Positions 59,603 through 64,000 of a DNA stretch of 64,000 nt are shown here, piece after piece. A model generated the notes under the pieces. That model was given only the letters and a program-made list of their open reading frames with translations. It made no database searches and had not been told where the DNA came from. The number at the start of each line of letters is the position of its first letter. The first letter of the stretch is position 1. A program made the position numbers and the translations under genes. Origin of the DNA: Rhodospirillales bacterium URHD0017 (lineage in GTDB: Bacteria; Pseudomonadota; Alphaproteobacteria; Reyranellales; Reyranellaceae); NCBI GenBank assembly GCA_900110395.1, contig FODP01000026.1, forward strand, positions 24,024 through 88,023, in the 5' to 3' direction.

Positions 59603-59640
59603 CGATTCGGTAAACTCCGGTTCATACGGGAGAAGCGAAC

Positions 59641-61359
59641 ATGGCGAAGGAATTCGATCTGGTCGTCCGAGGCGGCACGGTAGCCGACGGTACCGGTGCC
59701 ACTCTCCACGAAGCCGACATCGCGGTGAAGGACGGCAAGATCGCCGCCGTCGGCAAGATCTCGGGCAGCGCTGCCGAGGAGATCGACGCCAAGGGGCTGT
59801 TGGTCACGCCGGGCTTCGTCGACATTCACACCCACTACGACGGCCAGGCGACATGGGATTCGCATCTGCAGCCGTCGAGCTGGCACGGCGTCACCACCGC
59901 CGTGATGGGCAACTGCGGCGTGGGCTTCGCGCCGGTGAAGGTCGAGGATCGCCAACGCCTGATCGAGCTGATGGAAGGTGTCGAGGACATTCCCGGCGCT
60001 GCGCTCGACGAGGGGCTGAACTGGTCGTGGGAATCCTTCGGCCAATATCTCGATGCGCTGGAGGCGAGGCCGCGCGACATGGATCTCGGCGCCCAACTGC
60101 CGCACGGCGCGCTGCGCGTGTTCGTCATGGGCGAGCGTGCCGCGAAGCTCGAGGAAGCGACTCCGGAAGAAGTCGCACAGATGCGCGCGCTGACGGCCGA
60201 GGCGATGCGCGCGGGCGCGCTCGGCTTCTCGACTTCGCGCACGCTCAACCATCGCACTGTGAAGGGCGATCCGACGCCGTCGTTGCGCGCCTCCGAGGCC
60301 GAGCTTCTGGGCATCGCGCTCGGCATGAAGGATGCGGGCACGGGCGTCATCGAATTCATCTCCGACTTCAACACGCCCAATCCCGAGAGCGAGTTCGAGA
60401 TGATCGACCGGCTGCTCACGGCGTCGGGCCGGCCGTTCTCGGTGTCGCTGGCGCAGGCCCATTCCCGGCCCGAGGGCTGGCGCCGCCTCCTCGGCCTGGT
60501 CGAGAAGCTGTCGGGCAAGGGGCATTCGGCGAAGGCGCAGGTGGCGCCGCGACCGATCGGCGTGCTGCAGGGGCTGCAGGCGAGCCGCACGCCGTTCTCG
60601 ATGTGCCGCTCCTACAAGGCGATCCAGCACAAGAGCGTGGCCGAGCGGCTGGCGATCATGCGCGACCCGGCCTTCCGCACGACGCTTCTGGCCGAGGCGC
60701 ACGAGCCGCTGCGCTCCGACATGGCGGCGCGGCTCACCGACTACGACCGCATGTTCCCGCTGGGCGATCCGCCCGATTACGAGCCCGCGCAGGAAAGCTC
60801 GCTCGGCGCCCGCGCCCGCCGCGAGGGCCGCGATCCGCGCGAGGTGATCTACGACTACCTGATCGAAGGCGAGGGCAAGAACTTCATCTTCTCGCCGTTC
60901 GCCAACTTCGCGGCCTACAATCTCGACTGCTGCCGCGAGATGATGCAGAGCCCGCACACGCTGATCGGGCTGGGCGACGGCGGCGCGCATGTCGGGCTGA
61001 TCTCCGATGGGTCGTTCCCGACATCGCTGCTGTCGCACTGGGGACGCGACCGCGCCTCGGGCCGGCTCGACGTGTCGTGGCTGGTCAAGCGCCAGACCTC
61101 CGACAACGCCCGCGCCGTCGGCCTGAACGACCGCGGCCGGGTCGCTGTCGGCTACAAGGCCGACCTGAATGTCATCGACTTCGACAAGCTCAGGGTGGAG
61201 TCGCCGGTGATGAAGTGGGACCTGCCGGCGGGCGGCAAGCGCCTGCTGCAGAAGGCGCGGGGCTACCGCGCGACCATGGTGTCGGGTGCGGTCACCTATC
61301 GCGACGGCGAGGCGACCGGCGTGCTGCCTGGCAAGCTCGTCCGCGGACCTCAGGCATAG
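59641..61359 (+). CDS. N-acyl-D-amino-acid deacylase (D-aminoacylase-like, amidohydrolase 3 family)
   Basis: A 572-residue cytosolic zinc hydrolase. It starts with DLVVRGGTVADGTG. Metal ligands are seen in DIHTHYDGQATWD (about residues 61-73). Then come GNCGVGFAPV (the usual Cys ligand), a long insertion, SRPEGWRRLLG, GLGDGGAHVGLISDGS (His and Asp) and VINFDRL-like VIDFDKLRVE at the end. The family removes acyl groups from N-acyl-D-amino acids. GGGAG precedes the ATG. It lies 38 bp after the LysE exporter, a possible functional pair. Confidence 0.88.
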   Translation: MAKEFDLVVRGGTVADGTGATLHEADIAVKDGKIAAVGKISGSAAEEIDAKGLLVTPGFVDIHTHYDGQATWDSHLQPSSWHGVTTAVMGNCGVGFAPVKVEDRQRLIELMEGVEDIPGAALDEGLNWSWESFGQYLDALEARPRDMDLGAQLPHGALRVFVMGERAAKLEEATPEEVAQMRALTAEAMRAGALGFSTSRTLNHRTVKGDPTPSLRASEAELLGIALGMKDAGTGVIEFISDFNTPNPESEFEMIDRLLTASGRPFSVSLAQAHSRPEGWRRLLGLVEKLSGKGHSAKAQVAPRPIGVLQGLQASRTPFSMCRSYKAIQHKSVAERLAIMRDPAFRTTLLAEAHEPLRSDMAARLTDYDRMFPLGDPPDYEPAQESSLGARARREGRDPREVIYDYLIEGEGKNFIFSPFANFAAYNLDCCREMMQSPHTLIGLGDGGAHVGLISDGSFPTSLLSHWGRDRASGRLDVSWLVKRQTSDNARAVGLNDRGRVAVGYKADLNVIDFDKLRVESPVMKWDLPAGGKRLLQKARGYRATMVSGAVTYRDGEATGVLPGKLVRGPQA

Positions 61360-61360
61360 C

Positions 61361-61428
61361 TGTCACCCCGAGCGAAGCGGGGGCCTTCAGGACCGCAGGA
61401 AAGATCCCTCGCTGCGCTCGGGATGACA
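61361..61428. repeat. Inverted repeat containing third copy of the dispersed element
   Basis: Arms TGTCACCCCGAGCGAAGCGG (61361-61380, extending a few bases further) and TCCCTCGCTGCGCTCGGGAT (61405-61424, continuing GACA) are reverse complements with a few mismatches. It lies between the convergent deacylase and SMR-like genes and could act as a terminator. Confidence 0.75.
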
Positions 61429-61442
61429 CCGGGCCTTGGGCC

Positions 61443-61759
61443 TCACCGTGTGACCAGAACGATACCCGTCATCACGAGGCCGATACCGAGCAGGTGAACC
61501 GGTGGCAGGCATTCGTGGAAGGCGAGCGCCGCTGCCACCGTGATGACGGCGAAGCTGGCGCCCGTGAAAACAGGATAGGCGACCGAGAGCGGAATCGCCT
61601 TGATCGAGCGCGCAAACAGGAAGGTGTTGGCGGCGCCGAACATCAGTCCAATCGCGAACACCGGCCACCAGATGCGCGGTATGGCGTCGGCGATCGACCG
61701 ATAGACGAGGTACGACGCGACGTTGAAGAACACCGCGCAGCCAAGTTGCAGGTAGGCGC

Positions 61760-61763
<4 letters not shown>
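61443..61763 (-). CDS. Small multidrug-resistance-like (SMR/EamA) membrane protein
   Basis: A 106-residue protein with four helices and the SMR layout (IPLSVAYPVFTGASFAVITVAAAL matches the IPtgiAYAiWsG region). The residue at the place of EmrE Glu14, essential for proton-coupled drug export, is Asn14, and the conserved Trp63 region reads YPVFTG. It is therefore unlikely to be a classical proton-drug antiporter. GTG start overlapping the P450 stop (GTGA) indicates joint translation. It may move a P450 substrate or product, or a lipid. Confidence 0.8.
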
Positions 61764-62977
<1,214 letters not shown>

Positions 62978-62990
62978 GACAGGCCTCTTG

Positions 62991-63022
62991 TGCAACTCGA
63001 TACATTAGTGTATCGAGTTGCA
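62991..63022. promoter_or_regulatory. TetR-type operator palindrome
   Basis: TGCAACTCGATACA, four bases (TTAG), then TGTATCGAGTTGCA: a perfect 14-bp inverted repeat midway between the P450 and TetR starts (14 and 22 bp away). Size and symmetry fit a TetR-family dimer site that would repress both genes. Binding is inferred. Confidence 0.8.
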
Positions 63023-63043
63023 AATGTGATAGATTTCCGGCGT

Positions 63044-63631
63044 ATGTCAAGAGTTAGAACCCGGCCAACTCGCGGGGAGACGCGGGAAAAGCTGTTCCAG
63101 GCCGCCGCCGAGGTGTTCGAGGAGCAGGGCATCGGTGGCGCCAGCATCGAGGCGATCGCGGTTGCCGCCGGGCTGACCCGCGGCGCCTTCTATTCGAACT
63201 TCGCCGACAAGGACGAGCTGATCATCGCCATGCTGGAGGATCACGTCGATCGCTCCATTGCGCATCACCGCGAGCTTCTGGCCCAGCACCGCACGCCCGA
63301 GGACTTCATCGCCGCTCTTGGCGTCTCGGACCGCAACCGCCGCGACCCGCTGGGCCGCGCGCCGCTCCTGCATATCGAGCTGATCCTGTTCGCCGCACGC
63401 TCGGAGAAGCGGCGGCCCGAGCTCGCCAAGCGGCTGCGCGCCCGCCGCGCCCTGGTCGCCGAGATCCTGTCAGGCGTCGGCCTCGGCGATCCTGTGCAGG
63501 GCAGTGCCATGCTGCTCGCCCTGGAAGATGGCTTCCGACTGCACCGCCTGATCGACCCGGCCTCGACGCCGGCCGACAGCTTCGTGCGTTCGATCCGCGA
63601 GCTGCAAAAGCTGCGGGCGGCGAAGAACTGA
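63044..63631 (+). CDS. TetR-family transcriptional regulator
   Basis: A 195-residue repressor. The DNA-binding region is TRGETREKLFQAAAEVFEEQGIGGASIEAIAVAAGLTRGAFYSNFADKDELI (in pieces, about residues 10-60). A helical ligand-binding domain follows. I start at the ATG at 63044, since longer readings run back through the operator. It most likely controls the divergent P450-SMR operon and itself. The ligand is unknown. The insertion sequence begins about 27 bp after its stop. Confidence 0.93.
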   Translation: MSRVRTRPTRGETREKLFQAAAEVFEEQGIGGASIEAIAVAAGLTRGAFYSNFADKDELIIAMLEDHVDRSIAHHRELLAQHRTPEDFIAALGVSDRNRRDPLGRAPLLHIELILFAARSEKRRPELAKRLRARRALVAEILSGVGLGDPVQGSAMLLALEDGFRLHRLIDPASTPADSFVRSIRELQKLRAAKN

Positions 63632-63657
63632 GATGGCCTTCCTCTCCATCGTAGGAG

Positions 63658-64000
63658 TGTATGGACCGGAGAGATAGTGAACAGGTGTTCGGAGACATGG
63701 TGAACACTCCAAGGGAGTGGACCCATGAGGTTTTCGATGCCGTTCCGGAGCAAGGAAGAGGCTCGGGAGGAGCTGTGCCGGTTGGCCCTGGCGTCGGGGG
63801 CGAACCGTCGGGAGCTTTGCCGTCAGCACAAGGTGCAGCCGAGCATTCTGTACAAGTGGTTGGATCGCTATCGACGAGAGGGGTCTGGTGGTCTGTCGGA
63901 TCGCTCGCGTCGGCCGCTGAGCTCGCCGTCGAAGACGGAGGCTGAGATGGAGGCGGCGGTACTGGCGGTTCGCCAGGAGAACCCAGTGTGGGGTGGTCGC
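63658..64000 (+). mobile_element. IS481-type insertion sequence, left part
   Basis: From about 63658 (TGTATGGACC) the sequence changes to a non-coding leader with GAACAGGTGTTC (63679-63690, self-complementary) and repeated TGAACA words, then a transposase gene. The exact terminal repeat cannot be fixed because the right end is outside the window; the left boundary is an estimate. Confidence 0.65.
63725..64000 (+). CDS. IS481-family transposase, N-terminal part
   Basis: The first 92 residues of a transposase, cut by the window edge. A helix-turn-helix is visible: KEEAREELCRLALASGANRR then ELCRQHKVQPSILYKWLDRY, followed by GLSDRSRRPLSSPSKT and the QENPVWGGR that leads into the rve integrase core. 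These are standard IS481 blocks. The catalytic DDE residues would lie beyond position 64000. The frame is intact so far. Confidence 0.87.
   Translation, partial: MRFSMPFRSKEEAREELCRLALASGANRRELCRQHKVQPSILYKWLDRYRREGSGGLSDRSRRPLSSPSKTEAEMEAAVLAVRQENPVWGGR

Overview
The window reads as chromosomal DNA of a GC-rich alphaproteobacterium. Reasons are the very high GC content, two EipB (DUF1849) envelope proteins, a DUF1330 protein, and a recognisable alphaproteobacterial housekeeping order (gatC-gatA divergent from ruvX, then pyrB-pyrC'-plsY-dprA-topA-rnr-DUF983-rpmG on the minus strand). A Reyranella-like or other Hyphomicrobiales/Rhodospirillales host is a guess from general gene content, not a demonstrated assignment. 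No tRNA, rRNA or CRISPR array was seen, and no gene-free gap exceeds about 300 bp. LAYOUT. 0-16 kb: the end of a ribose-type sugar ABC transporter, an exported Pro/Ala-rich protein, a 2-hydroxyacid dehydrogenase, two overlapping EipB paralogues, AMP nucleosidase, fructokinase, an MFS carrier, a ccdAB toxin-antitoxin pair whose antitoxin 5' end is frameshifted, a cyclopropane-fatty-acid-synthase-like methyltransferase, a DUF2867/luciferase-like pair divergent from a phosphodiesterase, and two tandem cupins. 16-19 kb: a decayed stretch with a LysR remnant and a possible cytochrome c remnant around a TauD-like dioxygenase, a DUF1330 protein and a nitrilase-family amidase. 19-22 kb: two different aldehyde dehydrogenases. 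22-30.7 kb: the compact core run dprA-topA-rnr-DUF983-ctp protease-rpmG, all minus strand. 30.7-40 kb: an accessory block inside the core (dipeptide-type ABC transporter without ATPases and with an MFS gene nested in it, an orphan aminoethylphosphonate-type binding protein, a Tat-type berberine-bridge flavoenzyme, an exported amidohydrolase). 40-44 kb: core again (plsY, pyrB and a pyrC whose metal ligands are largely lost). 44-52.4 kb: accessory genes, namely a frameshifted GFA-family gene, an HTH-citrate synthase divergent from a second citrate synthase across a perfect palindrome, a cytochrome b561/YceI/unknown operon, two 2-oxoglutarate oxygenases, and an overlapping amidohydrolase/YtkA/di-haem peroxidase operon. 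52.4-59 kb: ruvX, an alpha/beta hydrolase, a Na+/H+ exchanger with a cyclic-nucleotide domain, an AlkD-like protein and gatCA. 59-64 kb: LysE exporter, D-aminoacylase-like enzyme, an SMR-like protein lacking the usual glutamate overlapping a cytochrome P450, its divergent TetR regulator with a clear operator, and the left part of an IS481-type insertion sequence. HOW IT FITS TOGETHER. The core genes serve pyrimidine synthesis, membrane lipid synthesis, DNA uptake/recombination, topology, RNA decay and tRNA charging. The accessory genes are mostly transporters, periplasmic redox proteins and degradative enzymes, as expected of a soil or water oligotroph. Large intergenic palindromes and a second short repeat family recur between genes. 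An extreme C33/G30 run near 48.38 kb is either an assembly artefact or an unusual hairpin and should be treated with caution.
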